A stretch of 64,000 bases of DNA from Agromyces terreus (GCF_009749465.1 NZ_WBIS01000001.1:62001-126000); one strand, 5' to 3'; positions 1 to 10,620 are shown, counted from the stretch's first letter. Notes: generated by a model not told the origin, from the sequence alone. Program-made: numbers and translations.

Positions 1-2
1 GG

Positions 3-512
3 CGCGACCCGCGCCTCTGGGTGAACGTCGTGCAGAACGTGGTCGCCGCGACCGCGGCCGGCGCCATCGCCGTCGCGTTCGGCCTCGGGCATCCGTACTG
101 GGCGGTCGTCGCCGCCGTCGCCGTGATCCCGCCGGCGCGCGCCGCGCACACCCTCCAGCGCGGCGTGCATCGTGTGATCGGCACGATCGGCGGCGTGCTG
201 CTCACGGCGCTGCTGCTCTGGCCCGACCCAGGGGTGTGGGTGCTCGTGCTCATCATCGCGGTCTGCCAGTTCGGGGCCGAGATCCTCGTCGGGCGCCACT
301 ACGGCGCCGCCCTCCTGTTCATCACGCCGTTGGCGCTGACCGTGGCGCACCTGGCCTCGCCGGCCCCGCTCGTCGGGCTTATCGCCGACCGCGTGCTCGA
401 GACCGTCGTCGGAGCGGCGGTCGGCCTCATCTGCGTGTTCGTGGCCAGGCGTCTCGCCGAGGTCGACCGGCTGCCGCCGCCGAGCGGGGTCATGCCGCGC
501 ATCGAGCCCTGA
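3..512 (+). CDS. FUSC-family membrane protein, 5'-truncated by the window edge
   Basis: The frame is open to the left edge, and the residues before the first GTG (21) fit the family, so the gene starts outside the window. About 169 residues are visible. They hold a run of hydrophobic segments around a His-Pro-Tyr-Trp motif after the first helix and a Leu-Gln-Arg-Gly-Val-His-Arg-Val segment. This is typical of the C-terminal half of FUSC/aromatic acid exporter-like inner membrane proteins, which are thought to move aromatic acids or related compounds out of the cell. The substrate cannot be read from sequence. The tail after the last helix is short and charged. It converges with the transporter gene downstream, with 66 bases between the stops. 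Confidence 0.75.
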   Translation, partial: RDPRLWVNVVQNVVAATAAGAIAVAFGLGHPYWAVVAAVAVIPPARAAHTLQRGVHRVIGTIGGVLLTALLLWPDPGVWVLVLIIAVCQFGAEILVGRHYGAALLFITPLALTVAHLASPAPLVGLIADRVLETVVGAAVGLICVFVARRLAEVDRLPPPSGVMPRIEP

Positions 513-578
513 CCGCGGAGCAGCGAACGCGACCGACCGCCGGATGTCGGTCGGACGGTTCCGGTCAGGCGATGCCGG

Positions 579-1301
579 TCAGACCACGTCGCCGAGCAGC
601 CCGCCGATCACCCACGTCACGAGCAGGGCGAGGGCGCCGCCGACGACCACGCGCACCATCGCGCGGCCTCTCGGGGCCCCGCCGATCCAGGCCGACAGCC
701 ACCCGGTGACGGCGAGCGCCACGATCACGGCGACGAACGTGGTCGCGACGCGCCACTCCGGCGGCGGCAGCAGGATCGCGAGCATCGGCAGCACCGCCCC
801 GACCAGGAACGAGAGCGCGGATGCCGCGGCCGCCTGCCACGGGTTCGCGACGTCGAGTTCCGAGATGCGCAGTTCGGCCTCGAGGTGCGCCGCGAGCGGA
901 TCGTGCGCGGTGAGCTCCCGTGCGACCTGTGCCGCGGTCTGCTCGCTCAACCCGCGGGCGCGGTAGAGCTCGGCGAGTTCGGCGAGCTCCTGCTCGGGCA
1001 TGTCGGCGAGCTCACGCGTCTCCTTGGCGATCAGCGCCCGCTCGGTGTCGCGCTGGGTCGACACCGAGACGTACTCGCCGAGACCCATCGAGATGGCGCC
1101 GGCCACCACCGACGCGACGCCCGCGACGAGGATCGCGCCGAGATCGGTCGTGGCCGCGGCGACGCCGACGACGAGCGCGGCGACCGAGATGATGCCGTCG
1201 TTCGCGCCGAGCACGCCAGCTCGCAGCCAGTTGAGCCTCGCGTGGAGCTCGCTGTCGTGCGGGTCGGGTCCGTGTTGCGGTTCACTCGCGGCATCCGTCA
1301 C
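579..1301 (-). CDS. VIT1/CCC1-family Fe2+/Mn2+ transporter
   Basis: This is a 240-residue membrane protein of the VIT1/CCC1/MtN21 iron-manganese transporter family. After a His- and Asp-rich N-terminus, the first helix carries the family signature Gly-Ala-Asn-Asp-Gly-Ile. Two helices follow, then the Gly-Leu-Gly-Glu-Tyr-Val-Ser segment. A charged, Glu-rich cytosolic stretch of about 75 residues resembles the metal-binding domain of plant VIT1, and two or three helices end the protein. Members move Fe2+ or Mn2+ across the membrane for storage or detoxification. I chose the GTG at 1301. The frame stays open to 1412, but that extension would run through the sucC leader and palindrome and looks non-native. 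It is divergent from sucC. Confidence 0.85.
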   Translation of the reverse strand: MTDAASEPQHGPDPHDSELHARLNWLRAGVLGANDGIISVAALVVGVAAATTDLGAILVAGVASVVAGAISMGLGEYVSVSTQRDTERALIAKETRELADMPEQELAELAELYRARGLSEQTAAQVARELTAHDPLAAHLEAELRISELDVANPWQAAAASALSFLVGAVLPMLAILLPPPEWRVATTFVAVIVALAVTGWLSAWIGGAPRGRAMVRVVVGGALALLVTWVIGGLLGDVV

Positions 1302-1373
1302 ACCCGTAGTCTGCCCGACACCGCCGATTCTGAGGGGCACGACAACGGGAGTAGCATGGCACGTGGCCCCGTA

Positions 1374-1391
1374 TCTCTCGACTTCGAGAGA
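1374..1391. promoter_or_regulatory. Palindromic operator-like site in the sucC leader
   Basis: A perfect inverted repeat with 8-base arms (TCTCTCGA / TCGAGAGA) around a 2-base centre lies 68 bases before the sucC start. Its core, TCTCGAnnTCGAGA, matches the site before icd at 27154-27167. A possible -10 (TAGCAT, 1352-1357) lies just upstream, so a protein bound here would sit over the early transcribed region. The binding protein is unknown. Confidence 0.6.
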
Positions 1392-1458
1392 CTTTCGCGG
1401 GGCGACACCCACCAGCCACTGTGCGCGGTCGCGCGTGCGGACCGATTGGAAGTAGAGC

Positions 1459-2625
1459 GTGGATCTTTACGAGTACCAGGCCAGAGACCTGTTCGAGCAG
1501 TACGGGGTGCCGGTGCTTCCCGGCATCATCGCCGACACCGCCGAGGAGGTGCGCGCGGCGGCTGAGAAGCTCGGCGGCGTGGTCGTCGTCAAGGCGCAGG
1601 TGAAGACCGGCGGTCGCGGCAAGGCCGGCGGCGTCAAGGTCGCGAAGAACCCCGACGAGGCGTTCGAGGCGGCGCAGTCCATCCTCGGCCTCGACATCAA
1701 GGGCCACGTCGTCAAGCGCGTCATGGTCGCGGGCGGCGCCCGCATCGCCCAGGAGTTCTACTTCTCGGTGCTGCTCGACCGCGCCAACCGCTCCTACCTC
1801 TCGCTCACGAGCGTCGAGGGCGGCATGGAGATCGAGCAGCTCGCCGTCGAGAAGCCCGAGGCGCTCGCGCGCATCGAGGTCGACCCCATCGCCGGCGTCG
1901 ACGCGGCGAAGGCCCGCGAGATCGCCGTCGCGGCGAACTTCCCGGCCGACCTGGTCGACAAGGTCGCCGACGTCTTCGTGAAGCTCTACGAGGTCTACAA
2001 GGGCGAAGACGCCACCCTCGTCGAGGTCAACCCGCTCATCCTCGACGAAGAGGGCAACGTCATCGCCCTCGACGGCAAGGTCACGCTCGACGAGAACGCC
2101 GAGTTCCGCCACGCGAGCCACGCCCTCCTCGAAGACAAGGCCGCGGCCGACCCCCTCGAGGCGAAGGCCAAGGAGCTCGAGCTCAACTACGTCAAGCTCG
2201 ACGGCGAGGTCGGCATCATCGGCAACGGCGCGGGGCTCGTCATGTCCACGCTCGACGTCGTCGCCTACGCGGGCGAGAACCACGGCAACGTAAAGCCCGC
2301 CAACTTCCTCGACATCGGCGGTGGAGCCTCGGCGGAGGTCATGGCCAACGGCCTCGGCATCATTCTCGGCGACCCGCAGGTCAAGAGCGTGTTCGTGAAC
2401 GTCTTCGGCGGCATCACGGCGTGCGACCAGGTCGCCAAGGGCATCGTCGGCGCGCTCGCCGAGCTCGGCGGGGCTGCGAACAAGCCGCTCGTCGTGCGGC
2501 TCGACGGCAACAACGTCGTCGAGGGCCGCCGCATCCTCGAGGAGGCGGCGCACCCGCTCGTCACCCTCGCCGAGAACATGGACCAGGGCGCCGACAAGGC
2601 CGCCGAGCTCGCGAACGCCGCGTAG
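1459..2625 (+). CDS. sucC: Succinate-CoA ligase (ADP-forming), beta subunit
   Basis: At 388 residues this is the normal length. With SucD it makes ATP (or GTP) from succinyl-CoA in the TCA cycle. The N-terminal ATP-grasp domain begins with the family start Asp-Leu-Tyr-Glu-Tyr-Gln-Ala. It contains the phosphate-binding Gly-Gly-Arg-Gly-Lys-Ala-Gly-Gly near residue 52. The C-terminal domain has the Phe-Gly-Gly-Ile motif near residue 316 that contacts SucD. The start is GTG with GGAAG at 1448-1452. The gene ends in two consecutive TAG codons, and sucD begins 21 bases later, so the pair is one operon. The upstream palindrome is the likely control point. Confidence 0.97.
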   Translation: MDLYEYQARDLFEQYGVPVLPGIIADTAEEVRAAAEKLGGVVVVKAQVKTGGRGKAGGVKVAKNPDEAFEAAQSILGLDIKGHVVKRVMVAGGARIAQEFYFSVLLDRANRSYLSLTSVEGGMEIEQLAVEKPEALARIEVDPIAGVDAAKAREIAVAANFPADLVDKVADVFVKLYEVYKGEDATLVEVNPLILDEEGNVIALDGKVTLDENAEFRHASHALLEDKAAADPLEAKAKELELNYVKLDGEVGIIGNGAGLVMSTLDVVAYAGENHGNVKPANFLDIGGGASAEVMANGLGIILGDPQVKSVFVNVFGGITACDQVAKGIVGALAELGGAANKPLVVRLDGNNVVEGRRILEEAAHPLVTLAENMDQGADKAAELANAA

Positions 2626-2646
2626 TAGAAGAAGGACTGCAGAGCA

Positions 2647-3549
2647 ATGACGATCTTCCTCAACAAGGACTCCAAGGTCATCGTCCAGGGCATCACCGGC
2701 GGCGAGGGCTCCAAGCACACCGCGCGCATGCTCGCGGCGGGCACCCAGGTGGTCGGCGGCGTGAACGCGCGCAAGGCCGGCACCACGGTGCTGCACACGG
2801 ATGCCTCGGGCAACTCGGTCGAACTCCCCGTGTTCGCCTCGGTGGCCGAGGCCATCGCCGCGACCGGTGCGGATGTCTCGATCGCGTTCGTGCCCCCGGC
2901 CTTCACGAAGGACGCCGTGGTCGAGGCGATCGACGCCGAGATCCCCCTCCTCGTGATCATCACCGAGGGCGTGCCCGTGCAGGACTCCGCGGAGTTCTGG
3001 GCCTACGCCAAGGAGAAGGGCGACGCGACCCGCATCATCGGCCCGAACTGCCCCGGCATCATCAGCCCCGGTGAGGCCCTCGTCGGCATCACCCCGGCGA
3101 ACATCACCGGCAAGGGCCCGATCGGCCTCGTCTCCAAGTCGGGCACGCTCACGTACCAGATGATGTACGAGCTGCGCGACCTCGGCTTCTCGACCGCCAT
3201 CGGCATCGGCGGCGACCCGATCATCGGCACGACGCACATCGACGCGCTCGCCGCGTTCGAGGCCGACCCCGAGACGAAGGCCATCGTGATGATCGGCGAG
3301 ATCGGCGGCGACGCCGAAGAGCGTGCCGCCGACTTCATCAAGGCCAACGTCACGAAGCCGGTCGTCGGCTACGTCGCGGGCTTCACCGCTCCCGAGGGCA
3401 AGACCATGGGCCACGCCGGCGCGATCGTGTCCGGCTCGGCCGGCACCGCACAGGCGAAGAAGGAGGCCCTCGAGGCCGCCGGCGTCAAGGTCGGCAAGAC
3501 GCCGTCCGAGACGGCGACCCTGCTCCGCGAGGTCTACGCCGCGCTGTAA
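2647..3549 (+). CDS. sucD: Succinate-CoA ligase, alpha subunit
   Basis: This 300-residue protein is the catalytic partner of SucC. The N-terminal Rossmann domain binds CoA (Gly-Ile-Thr-Gly-Gly-Glu-Gly-Ser near residue 15). The active-site phosphohistidine is H256 in Gly-His-Ala-Gly-Ala-Ile-Val. The Gly-Pro-Asn-Cys-Pro-Gly loop is also present. A ribosome binding site GAAGGA lies at 2630-2635. No gene follows closely in the same unit, and a strong hairpin downstream (3619-3653) probably ends the sucCD transcript. Confidence 0.97.
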   Translation: MTIFLNKDSKVIVQGITGGEGSKHTARMLAAGTQVVGGVNARKAGTTVLHTDASGNSVELPVFASVAEAIAATGADVSIAFVPPAFTKDAVVEAIDAEIPLLVIITEGVPVQDSAEFWAYAKEKGDATRIIGPNCPGIISPGEALVGITPANITGKGPIGLVSKSGTLTYQMMYELRDLGFSTAIGIGGDPIIGTTHIDALAAFEADPETKAIVMIGEIGGDAEERAADFIKANVTKPVVGYVAGFTAPEGKTMGHAGAIVSGSAGTAQAKKEALEAAGVKVGKTPSETATLLREVYAAL

Positions 3550-3618
3550 CGGGCGAACGCGGCACGTCGCGCGACGGCGTGCCGCGGCATCCGCTCGAGT
3601 CGGCTGCCGATGCGATCA

Positions 3619-3653
3619 CGAGAACGCGACTCCCGATGGGGGTCGCGTTCTCG
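3619..3653 (+). terminator. Hairpin terminator after sucCD
   Basis: A 12-base-pair perfect stem (CGAGAACGCGAC / GTCGCGTTCTCG) encloses an 11-base loop and is followed by GCGTTT. The U tract is weak, as is common in high-GC actinobacteria. It lies 70 bases after the sucD stop and well before the next gene. Confidence 0.7.
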
Positions 3654-3805
3654 CGTTTCCGGGCGGCGGCGCCCGAACGCCCGCGGCGCGGCGCCAGGGT
3701 TCGCCGCGCCCTCGATCCCGCCGCGCGCCCGGGCTTCGCGATGGCTGATGCGTGCGGGGGCCGCGCGCCGATATGGTGTGGGGAGGCGAGTCCGAGGGGG
3801 ATGGC

Positions 3806-5413
3806 ATGGCACAGACGCGGGACGACGAACTCCTGGCCCGAATCGAGGCGCTCGAGGCCGAGAACGCCCGGCTCCGCGAGGAGGCGGTCGTGCCCCGCGA
3901 GGCATCCGCGGGCCGCGAGCCGAAGCGCTCGACCGGTCGGGCGCGGGTCGCCGTGGCCACGATCCTCGTGCTCGTCGGCGCCATCCTCGCCCCCGTTGCC
4001 GTGCTGGGCGGGTGGGCCAAGAACCAGCTCGTCGACACCGACACCTTCGTCGCCACGTTCGCGCCCATCGCCGAAGACCCGGCGGTGCAGGCCTACGTTT
4101 CCGACGAGGCGACCGCGGCGATCATCGACGCGGCGAACATCGAGAGCCTGACCTCCTCGGTGTTCGACGGCATCTCCGAACTCGGCCTGCCGCCCAAGGC
4201 CGAGCAGGCGCTGCAACTGCTCGAGGGCCCCGCCGCACAGGGCATCGAGTCGCTCATCGGGCAGATCGTGAACCGGTTCGTCACCTCCGACGCGTTCGGC
4301 GAGATCTTCGAGCAGGCGCTGCGCACGACGCACACGCAGACGATCGCCGCGCTGCAGGGCGACCCCGACGCGGCGCTGCATATCACCGACTCGGGCGAGA
4401 TCGGCATCCAGCTCGGGCCCATCATCGAGGCCGTGAAGGAGCGACTCGTCGATGCGGGCGTTGGGTTCGCCTCCTCCATCCCGGCCATCGACAAGACGAT
4501 CGTGGTCGCCAAGTCCGAGTCGCTCGCGACCGTGCAGCTCGCCTACGGACTGGCCGTGTCGGCCGGAACGTGGCTGCCATGGGTCGCCCTGGCGTTCCTC
4601 ATCGGCGGCATCCTGGTCGCGCCGCGCCGACGCACCGCGATCATCTGGACCGCCTCGACCCTGGCCGTCGTCCTCGCGATCCTCGCGAGCGGGTTCGGCA
4701 TCGGGCGCCTCTACTTCATCGGCAGCGTCTCGCCCGGCATCGTCCCGACCGGGGCCGCCGAGGTCATCTACGACCAGATCGTCGACCGCATGTTCGCCAC
4801 GACCATCGCCCTCGTCGTCTTCGCCGTCATCGTCGCGCTCTTCGCCTGGATGAGCGGCCCCGGCGCCCTGCCGACGCGCCTTCGCGGCTTCGCCGACTCG
4901 GGCTTCGGCGCCGTGCGCCGGTCGGCGGCCGAGCGGGGCCTCACCACGGGGTCGTTCGGCGCATGGCTCGGGCGTCAGCGCGGGGTCGTCTTCGGCGTCA
5001 TCATGCTCGCCGCCGTCGCGGTCATCCTCTTCGTGCGACCCATCTCGACGGGGCTCGTGGTCTGGACCCTCGTCATCGCGCTCGTGCTCATCGCCATCGT
5101 CGAACTGCTGCAGCGCCCGCCGGCCGAGGTGGCCGCCGCAGAGGCGCTCGCCGCCGAGGCGGAGGCATCCGCCCTGCTCGACGAGGAGCCGGTGCCGGAT
5201 GCCGCGGCCGACGGCGACACCGCGGTGCTCGTCGGGGTCGAGGAGGGGTCGGCGACCGACACGGCCGTGCTCGTCGAGGCATCCGGAGCCGAGGTCGACG
5301 CCGAGGTCGCGGAGGATGCGCGGGCGACCGACGTGATCGACGTGGGGGAGCCCGCCCCGAAGCGGGCGCCGCGGTCGACGAGTCCGAAGAAGCGCGGGCG
5401 ACCTGCCGAGTGA
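3806..5413 (+). CDS. Multi-pass membrane protein of unknown function
   Basis: I do not recognise a characterised family. The 535-residue product starts at the ATG at 3806, after GAGGGGG. The N-terminus is a short heptad-like coiled coil rich in Glu and Leu. One transmembrane helix follows at about residues 47-69, then a soluble stretch of roughly 180 residues, probably outside the cell. Five or so further helices come next. The C-terminus is an Ala/Glu/Asp-rich tail ending in Lys/Arg-Pro motifs. The single helix, soluble domain and helix bundle arrangement suggests an envelope protein. It sits between sucD and the DUF6350 gene, an order that appears conserved in Microbacteriaceae (from memory). 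Confidence 0.7.
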   Translation: MAQTRDDELLARIEALEAENARLREEAVVPREASAGREPKRSTGRARVAVATILVLVGAILAPVAVLGGWAKNQLVDTDTFVATFAPIAEDPAVQAYVSDEATAAIIDAANIESLTSSVFDGISELGLPPKAEQALQLLEGPAAQGIESLIGQIVNRFVTSDAFGEIFEQALRTTHTQTIAALQGDPDAALHITDSGEIGIQLGPIIEAVKERLVDAGVGFASSIPAIDKTIVVAKSESLATVQLAYGLAVSAGTWLPWVALAFLIGGILVAPRRRTAIIWTASTLAVVLAILASGFGIGRLYFIGSVSPGIVPTGAAEVIYDQIVDRMFATTIALVVFAVIVALFAWMSGPGALPTRLRGFADSGFGAVRRSAAERGLTTGSFGAWLGRQRGVVFGVIMLAAVAVILFVRPISTGLVVWTLVIALVLIAIVELLQRPPAEVAAAEALAAEAEASALLDEEPVPDAAADGDTAVLVGVEEGSATDTAVLVEASGAEVDAEVAEDARATDVIDVGEPAPKRAPRSTSPKKRGRPAE

Positions 5414-5444
5414 GGGTGCCGCGCCGGGCTAGGCTCCCGGAGGA

Positions 5445-6992
5445 ATGAGACGCCCGACCATCGCCCTGCTCGCCTCCCTGGAGGCGTTCGTCGCGGCGCT
5501 CCTCGGCTTCGCGCTGGCGTTCGTCCCGCTGATGCTGCTGTGGGCGGTGCACTTCGGGCTCGCCGTCGACGTGATGGTGTTCGTGCACGCGGCCGCCGGC
5601 GTCTGGCTCCTCGGCCACGGCGTGAACGTCACGGTGCAGATCGACCCCGTCACGGCCGCGGCCACCGGTCTGCCGGGCGCGGCCGATCCGTTCCCGATCT
5701 CGATCGCCCTGCTCGGCATCGCGTTGCTCAGCGTCGCGGCTGGGGTGCGCATCGGTCGCCGCTCGGCGGCGGGCGGCCACGCGCTGACCGGGGCGCTCGC
5801 GGCCATGGTCGTCTTCGGAGCCGCGGGGTTCGGTGCCGCGGTCCTCGCCGATTCGCCCGCGCTGCACACGAACGTCTGGTGGGCGGTCGGGCTGCCGGCC
5901 TTCGTGGTCGGCCTCGGTGCGCTCATCGGCGCCGTCGAGGAATCGGTGCGCAACCCGTCGACGGATGTCGCGAACGCCGGGTTCGTGCGACGCGCGGTGC
6001 AGTCCGCGCCGCCGCTGCTCGGCGAGATCGCGTCGGCCGCGTTCCGCGTCGGCGGGGCGGCGGCGTTCGGGGTGCTGTCCTTCGCGGCGTTCCTGCTCGG
6101 CGTGGTGATCTTCCTCGACTACGCGACGATCGCGGGCCTGTACCAGGCGCTCGACGCCGGCATCGACGGCGGCATCGTGCTCACGATGGCCGAGCTCGCG
6201 GTGCTGCCGAACCTGGTGATCTGGGCGGCGGCGTGGATGCTCGGCCCCGGTTTCGCGTTCGGGGCGGGAAGCTCGGTCGCGCCCGGCGGCACGCTGCTCG
6301 GCCCGGTGCCCGGCATCCCGCTGCTCGGCGCGCTTCCCGGCAGCGCGCCGCTGTTCGGCGCCCTGCTGCTGGTCGTGCCCGTGCTGCTCGGGTTCGCGGG
6401 CGCGTGGATCGTCGGCGGCGAGCGGCGTCGTGCCTCGGCCGAGACGCCGTGGTGGCGGCCGGCGGCGGTCGCCGTGGCCTCCGCGCTGGTCGCGGGCCTC
6501 ACGCTGGGCCTGCTCGCACGGTGGTCCTCGGGCGCGGTCGGCCCCGGTCGCCTCGCGGAGGTCGGCCCCGACGCGCTCGCGGTCGGCCTCGTCGCCGCCC
6601 TGACGGTGGGGCTGGGCGCCCTCGCGGGCGGCTACTCGGCCCTCTTCGGCCGCGCCGACCACGACCGGCCCGCCGCCGGCACCGAGCTCGCGCGACGCGA
6701 TGCGGGCCTGGCTCGAGCTGCAGGCCGAGCGGATGCCGCGACCGAGACGTTCGACGCGGCGGAGTCGTCCGACGCGGCGGAGGCCTTCGAGAAGCACACG
6801 TCCGACGAGACGGAAGCGTTCGATGAGACCGACGCGTTCGTCGGGGTTCCGGTCAGGGGAGCAGACGAACGCGACGCCGACGATGCGGCCGTCGCGGCTC
6901 CCGCGCGCCCGCCGGCCGAACGGCCCGAGCGCCGCGACGACGACGAGGTGCCGTGGTGGCGCCGCGATCGCGACGACCCGGGCGGCCGCTGA
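5445..6992 (+). CDS. DUF6350-family membrane protein
   Basis: A 515-residue protein with about ten hydrophobic segments and a hydrophilic Asp/Glu/Ala-rich tail of roughly 110 residues. The opening Met-Arg-Arg-Pro-Thr followed by a long helix and a Gly-His-Gly-Val-Asn segment fits the DUF6350 family, found next to purN/purH in actinobacteria. The function is unknown. GGAGGA directly abuts the ATG, too close to act as a normal ribosome site, while TAGGCT at 5430-5435 ends nine bases before the ATG. The mRNA may therefore be leaderless. The gene reads toward purN, 95 bases away. Confidence 0.75.
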   Translation: MRRPTIALLASLEAFVAALLGFALAFVPLMLLWAVHFGLAVDVMVFVHAAAGVWLLGHGVNVTVQIDPVTAAATGLPGAADPFPISIALLGIALLSVAAGVRIGRRSAAGGHALTGALAAMVVFGAAGFGAAVLADSPALHTNVWWAVGLPAFVVGLGALIGAVEESVRNPSTDVANAGFVRRAVQSAPPLLGEIASAAFRVGGAAAFGVLSFAAFLLGVVIFLDYATIAGLYQALDAGIDGGIVLTMAELAVLPNLVIWAAAWMLGPGFAFGAGSSVAPGGTLLGPVPGIPLLGALPGSAPLFGALLLVVPVLLGFAGAWIVGGERRRASAETPWWRPAAVAVASALVAGLTLGLLARWSSGAVGPGRLAEVGPDALAVGLVAALTVGLGALAGGYSALFGRADHDRPAAGTELARRDAGLARAAGRADAATETFDAAESSDAAEAFEKHTSDETEAFDETDAFVGVPVRGADERDADDAAVAAPARPPAERPERRDDDEVPWWRRDRDDPGGR

Positions 6993-7087
6993 GGCCCGCC
7001 CCGAGGCATCCGCCGCCCTCGGTCTCGGTCGCGCGACCGCCGGCCGGCCCACGGAACGAGGCGTCGCCGCCCACCGGGTAGGCTCGG

Positions 7088-7681
7088 ATGGTGCTGAAGC
7101 TCGTCGTGCTCATCTCAGGCACCGGATCCAACCTGCGTTCGCTCCTCGAGGCATCCGAGGACGCCCAATTCCCGGCCAGGGTCGTCGCCATCGGCGCCGA
7201 TCGCGACGCCGACGGCCTGAGCCTCGGCGAGGAGTTCGGCATCCCGACCTTCACGGTGCCGTTCACCGCGTACCCCGATCGCGACGCATGGGGCGCCGAG
7301 CTCATCGAGCAGGTGCGGCTGTGGGAGCCCGACCTGGTGATCCTGTCGGGGCTCATGCGGCTCGTGCCGCCCGCGGTCGTCGACGCGTTCTCGCCCGCGC
7401 TCATCAACACCCACCCCGCCTACCTGCCCGAGTTCCCGGGCGCGCACGGCGTGCGCGACGCGCTCGCGGCGGGCGTCGACCAGACCGGCGCGAGCCTGAT
7501 CGTGGTCGACAACTCGGTCGACGGCGGCCCGATCATCGCCCAGGAGCGCGTGCCCGTGCTGCCCGGCGACACCGAGTCGAGCCTGCACGACCGCATCAAG
7601 CCCGTCGAGCGGCGCCTGCTGATCCAGGCCGTGCTCGACATCGCCAATTCGCATCTCGACCTGAAGGAACTCGCCCGATGA
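7088..7681 (+). CDS. purN: Phosphoribosylglycinamide formyltransferase
   Basis: This 197-residue enzyme is the third step of purine synthesis, in which the formyl group of 10-formyl-THF is moved to GAR. The phosphate-binding Ser-Gly-Thr-Gly-Ser-Asn lies near the N-terminus. The folate-site motif Asn-Thr-His-Pro-Ala-Tyr-Leu-Pro and the Val-Asp-Gly-Gly-Pro-Ile segment are intact. The start is ATG at 7088 or the adjacent GTG at 7091. TAGGCT at 7079-7084 is so close that the GTG is the better match to a leaderless transcript. The stop overlaps the purH start in ATGA, so translation is coupled. Confidence 0.95.
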   Translation: MVLKLVVLISGTGSNLRSLLEASEDAQFPARVVAIGADRDADGLSLGEEFGIPTFTVPFTAYPDRDAWGAELIEQVRLWEPDLVILSGLMRLVPPAVVDAFSPALINTHPAYLPEFPGAHGVRDALAAGVDQTGASLIVVDNSVDGGPIIAQERVPVLPGDTESSLHDRIKPVERRLLIQAVLDIANSHLDLKELAR

Positions 7682-9288
7682 GCGGACACACGATCGACCC
7701 GAGCCTCTACCGACCGCGCGACGTCGTGCCCGTGCGCCGCGCGCTCATCGCGGTCAGCGACAAGCGCGGCCTCGTCGAGCTCGCGACCGAGCTCGTGGCC
7801 GCCGGCGTCGAGCTGGTCTCCACCGGCGGCACCGGCAAGGCGATCGCCGACGCGGGCCTGCCCGTGACGCAGGTCGCCGAGGTCACCGGCTACCCCGAGC
7901 ACCTCGACGGTCGGGTGCGCACGCTGCACCCCGCCGTGCACTCGGGCCTGCTGGCAGACCTGCGCCTCGAGCACCACGAGACGCAGCTCGCCGAGCTCGA
8001 CATCAAGCCCTACGAGCTCGTCGTCGTGAACCTCTACCCGTTCGCCGAGACGGTCGCCTCAGGCGCCGGCGAGGCCGAGGTCGTCGAGCAGATCGACATC
8101 GGCGGCCCCGCCATGGTGCGCGCGTCGGCGAAGAACCACGCCAACGTCGCCGTCGTCGTCTCGCCCGACCGGTACCCCGAGGTCGCCGCGGCCGTCACGG
8201 CGGGCGGCACCACGCTCGCGCAGCGCCAGGTGCTCGCGCGCGAGGCGTTCCGCCACACCGCGTCGTACGACGTCGCGGTCGCGAGCTGGATCGGCTCGGT
8301 CGTCGCGCCCGACCAGCCCGCCGAGGAGTCGCCGTTCCCGGCGTGGGTCGGCGGCACCTGGTCGAAGGACGCCGACCTCCGCTACGGCGAGAACTCGCAC
8401 CAGCAGGCGGCCCTGTTCACCTCGAACGGCGGCCGCCCCGGCATCGCGCAGGCCGTGCAGCTGCACGGCAAGGAGATGTCGTACAACAACTACGTCGACG
8501 CCGACGCCGCCGTGCGGTCGGCCTTCGACTTCGACGAGCCCGCGGTCGCGATCATCAAGCACGCGAACCCGTGCGGCATCGCCGTGGCCTCCGCCGGGGC
8601 ATCCGACCCCATCGCCGACGCCCACCGCCGCGCCCACGAGTGCGACCCCGTGTCGGCGTTCGGCGGTGTGATCGCCGCGAACCGCACCGTCACCCTCGAG
8701 ATGGCCGAGACCGTCTCGGGCATCTTCACCGAGGTGCTCATCGCGCCCGCGTTCGACGCCGAGGCGCTCGAACTGCTCACGAAGAAGAAGAACATCCGCC
8801 TGCTCACGCTGCCCGAGGGCTTCGAGGCCACCACGGTCGAGCTGAAGCAGATCTCGGGCGGCATGCTCCTCCAGCAGGCCGACCAGCACTTCGCGCCCGC
8901 CTCCGAGTGGACCCTCGCCGCCGGCGAACCCGCCGACGAGGCCACGCTCGCCGACCTCGAGTTCGCGTGGCGCGCCTGCCGGGCCGTCAAGTCCAACGCG
9001 ATCCTGCTCGCGTCGGGCGGCGCCTCGGTCGGCGTCGGCATGGGCCAGGTCAACCGCGTCGACTCGTGCAAGCTCGCGGTCGAGCGCGCCGGCGACCGCG
9101 CGACCGGTTCGGTCGCGGCATCCGACGCCTTCTTCCCCTTCGCCGACGGGCTGCAGATCCTCCTCGACGGCGGGGTGCGCGCGGTCGTGCAGCCCGGCGG
9201 GTCGGTGCGCGACGACGAGGTCGTCGAGGCCGCGAAGGCGGCCGGCGTCACCATGTACTTCACGGGCGAGCGCCACTTCTTCCACTGA
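7678..9288 (+). CDS. purH: Bifunctional AICAR formyltransferase / IMP cyclohydrolase
   Basis: At 536 residues it has the usual length and catalyses the last two steps to IMP. The N-terminal MGS-like cyclohydrolase domain holds Ser-Thr-Gly-Gly-Thr near residue 42 and the Asp-Gly-Arg-Val-Arg-Thr-Leu-His-Pro motif. The C-terminal transformylase domain has the catalytic Lys-His pair in Lys-His-Ala-Asn-Pro-Cys-Gly. The start at 7678 shares four bases with the purN stop, and AAGGA at 7664-7668 is well spaced. Its substrate AICAR is also ZMP, the precursor of the ZTP sensed by the riboswitch before glyA in this window. Confidence 0.97.
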   Translation: MSGHTIDPSLYRPRDVVPVRRALIAVSDKRGLVELATELVAAGVELVSTGGTGKAIADAGLPVTQVAEVTGYPEHLDGRVRTLHPAVHSGLLADLRLEHHETQLAELDIKPYELVVVNLYPFAETVASGAGEAEVVEQIDIGGPAMVRASAKNHANVAVVVSPDRYPEVAAAVTAGGTTLAQRQVLAREAFRHTASYDVAVASWIGSVVAPDQPAEESPFPAWVGGTWSKDADLRYGENSHQQAALFTSNGGRPGIAQAVQLHGKEMSYNNYVDADAAVRSAFDFDEPAVAIIKHANPCGIAVASAGASDPIADAHRRAHECDPVSAFGGVIAANRTVTLEMAETVSGIFTEVLIAPAFDAEALELLTKKKNIRLLTLPEGFEATTVELKQISGGMLLQQADQHFAPASEWTLAAGEPADEATLADLEFAWRACRAVKSNAILLASGGASVGVGMGQVNRVDSCKLAVERAGDRATGSVAASDAFFPFADGLQILLDGGVRAVVQPGGSVRDDEVVEAAKAAGVTMYFTGERHFFH

Positions 9289-9296
9289 GCGGATGC

Positions 9297-9314
9297 CTCG
9301 GTCCTTCGACCGAG
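9297..9314 (+). terminator. Short hairpin after purH
   Basis: A seven-base-pair stem (CTCGGTC / GACCGAG) with a four-base loop lies nine bases after the purH stop. It is bordered by two copies of GAGCGGATGCCTCGG. There is no U tract. The rest of the 9289-9489 gap holds a possible TATCCT box near 9413 for the next gene. Confidence 0.4.
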
Positions 9315-9489
9315 CGGATGCCTCGGCCGCGACAGCGGTCGGCCTGCCGTGTCGCGGCGATCCACCGTCGACGGGCGCGCCTTCCGCGCCGCGACGGCGG
9401 TGAGGTCGGCGGTATCCTTGGAGGAGCGGCGCTCATGAGGCGCACGCGACTGTTCCGCCCACGAAGCGGATGACGAAGGAGAACGATCG

Positions 9490-10620
9490 ATGACGATCAC
9501 CCATGCCCCCGGCGAACCCATCCAGGCGGGCGCAGCACCCGCAAGAACCCGCGCGATCCCGGCTGCGGCCGCCGCGCTCCCGCTCGAAGCCCCCGACCAC
9601 GAACGCGTGCTCGTCAGCCGCGGTCGCCGATCCGGGCTCACGATCATCGTCGCGGTCCACTCCACGCGGCTGGGCCAGGCGCTCGGCGGCGCCCGGCTCT
9701 GGCGCTACGCGAGCTGGACCGACGGCCTCGCCGACGCGCTCCGCCTCTCGCAGGCGATGACCATGAAGAACGCGGCGGCGGGCCTCGCGCGCGGCGGCGG
9801 CAAGTCCGTCGTCGTGATCCCCGAGGGCGCACCGCTCGACGAGCGCGGCATCCGCGCCGCCATGCTCGACCTCGGCGACGCCGTCGAGTCGCTCGACGGC
9901 GCCTACATGACGGCCGAAGACGTCGGCACGAGCGCCGAGCTCATGGCCGTCGTCGCCGAGCGCACCGCCCACGTCTGCGGACTCCCGCCCGAGCAGGGCG
10001 GGGTCGGCGAGCCCGCCGATGCCACCGCGGCCGGCGTGCACGCCTCGATCCTCGCGACCGTCGAGCACGTGTTCGGCAGCCGCGACCTCGCGGGCCGGCA
10101 CCTCGTGATCTCCGGCCTCGGGCAGGTCGGCGGCCGACTCGCCCGCATGCTCGCGGCGGGCGGTGCCCGCCTGAGCGTCACCGACGTCGCCGACGGCAAG
10201 CGGGCCCTCGCCGAAGAGCTCGGCGCCGACTGGGTCGATCCGGAAGACGCCCACCTCGTCGAGGCCGACGTCTTCGTGCCCTGCGGTCTGGGTGGCGTCC
10301 TCACGCCGGAGGTCGTCTCCGCGCTCCGGGTGCGCGCGGTCGTCGGCGCCGCGAACAACCAGCTCGCGAGCCGCGACGTCGCGGGCCTCCTCACGGAACG
10401 CGGCATCGTCTGGGCTCCCGACTTCGTCGTGAACGCGGGCGGCGTCATCTACCTCGACGTCGCGAGCGGCCCCGACGCCGTCGCGGCCGAGCTCGACGCC
10501 CGCATCGCGGGCATCGGCGACACCGTCGCATCCGTCCTGCGCGCCGCCGAAGAGCACGGCACCACCACCCTCGCCGCGGCGGAGCGCCTCGCCCGCGCCC
10601 GCCTCGAGGCGGCGGTCTGA
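9490..10620 (+). CDS. Leu/Val/Phe-type amino-acid dehydrogenase
   Basis: A 376-residue member of the Glu/Leu/Phe/Val dehydrogenase family, which reversibly deaminates amino acids with NAD+. The catalytic region has Met-Lys-Asn (K93) and Gly-Gly-Gly-Lys-Ser (K105). The Rossmann segment Gly-Leu-Gly-Gln-Val-Gly-Gly starts near residue 214, and an Asn-Ala-Gly-Gly motif lies near residue 318. The length fits leucine, valine or phenylalanine dehydrogenases rather than the longer glutamate enzymes. The exact substrate cannot be read. AAGGAGA at 9476-9482 precedes the ATG. It is probably a single-gene unit. Confidence 0.85.
   Translation: MTITHAPGEPIQAGAAPARTRAIPAAAAALPLEAPDHERVLVSRGRRSGLTIIVAVHSTRLGQALGGARLWRYASWTDGLADALRLSQAMTMKNAAAGLARGGGKSVVVIPEGAPLDERGIRAAMLDLGDAVESLDGAYMTAEDVGTSAELMAVVAERTAHVCGLPPEQGGVGEPADATAAGVHASILATVEHVFGSRDLAGRHLVISGLGQVGGRLARMLAAGGARLSVTDVADGKRALAEELGADWVDPEDAHLVEADVFVPCGLGGVLTPEVVSALRVRAVVGAANNQLASRDVAGLLTERGIVWAPDFVVNAGGVIYLDVASGPDAVAAELDARIAGIGDTVASVLRAAEEHGTTTLAAAERLARARLEAAV

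Noticed and set aside
1282..3414. 710-residue open frame on the minus strand across sucCD
   Set aside because: It is antisense to two certain genes, Asp/Val/Arg/Leu-rich without domains, and is a typical shadow frame in 70% GC DNA.
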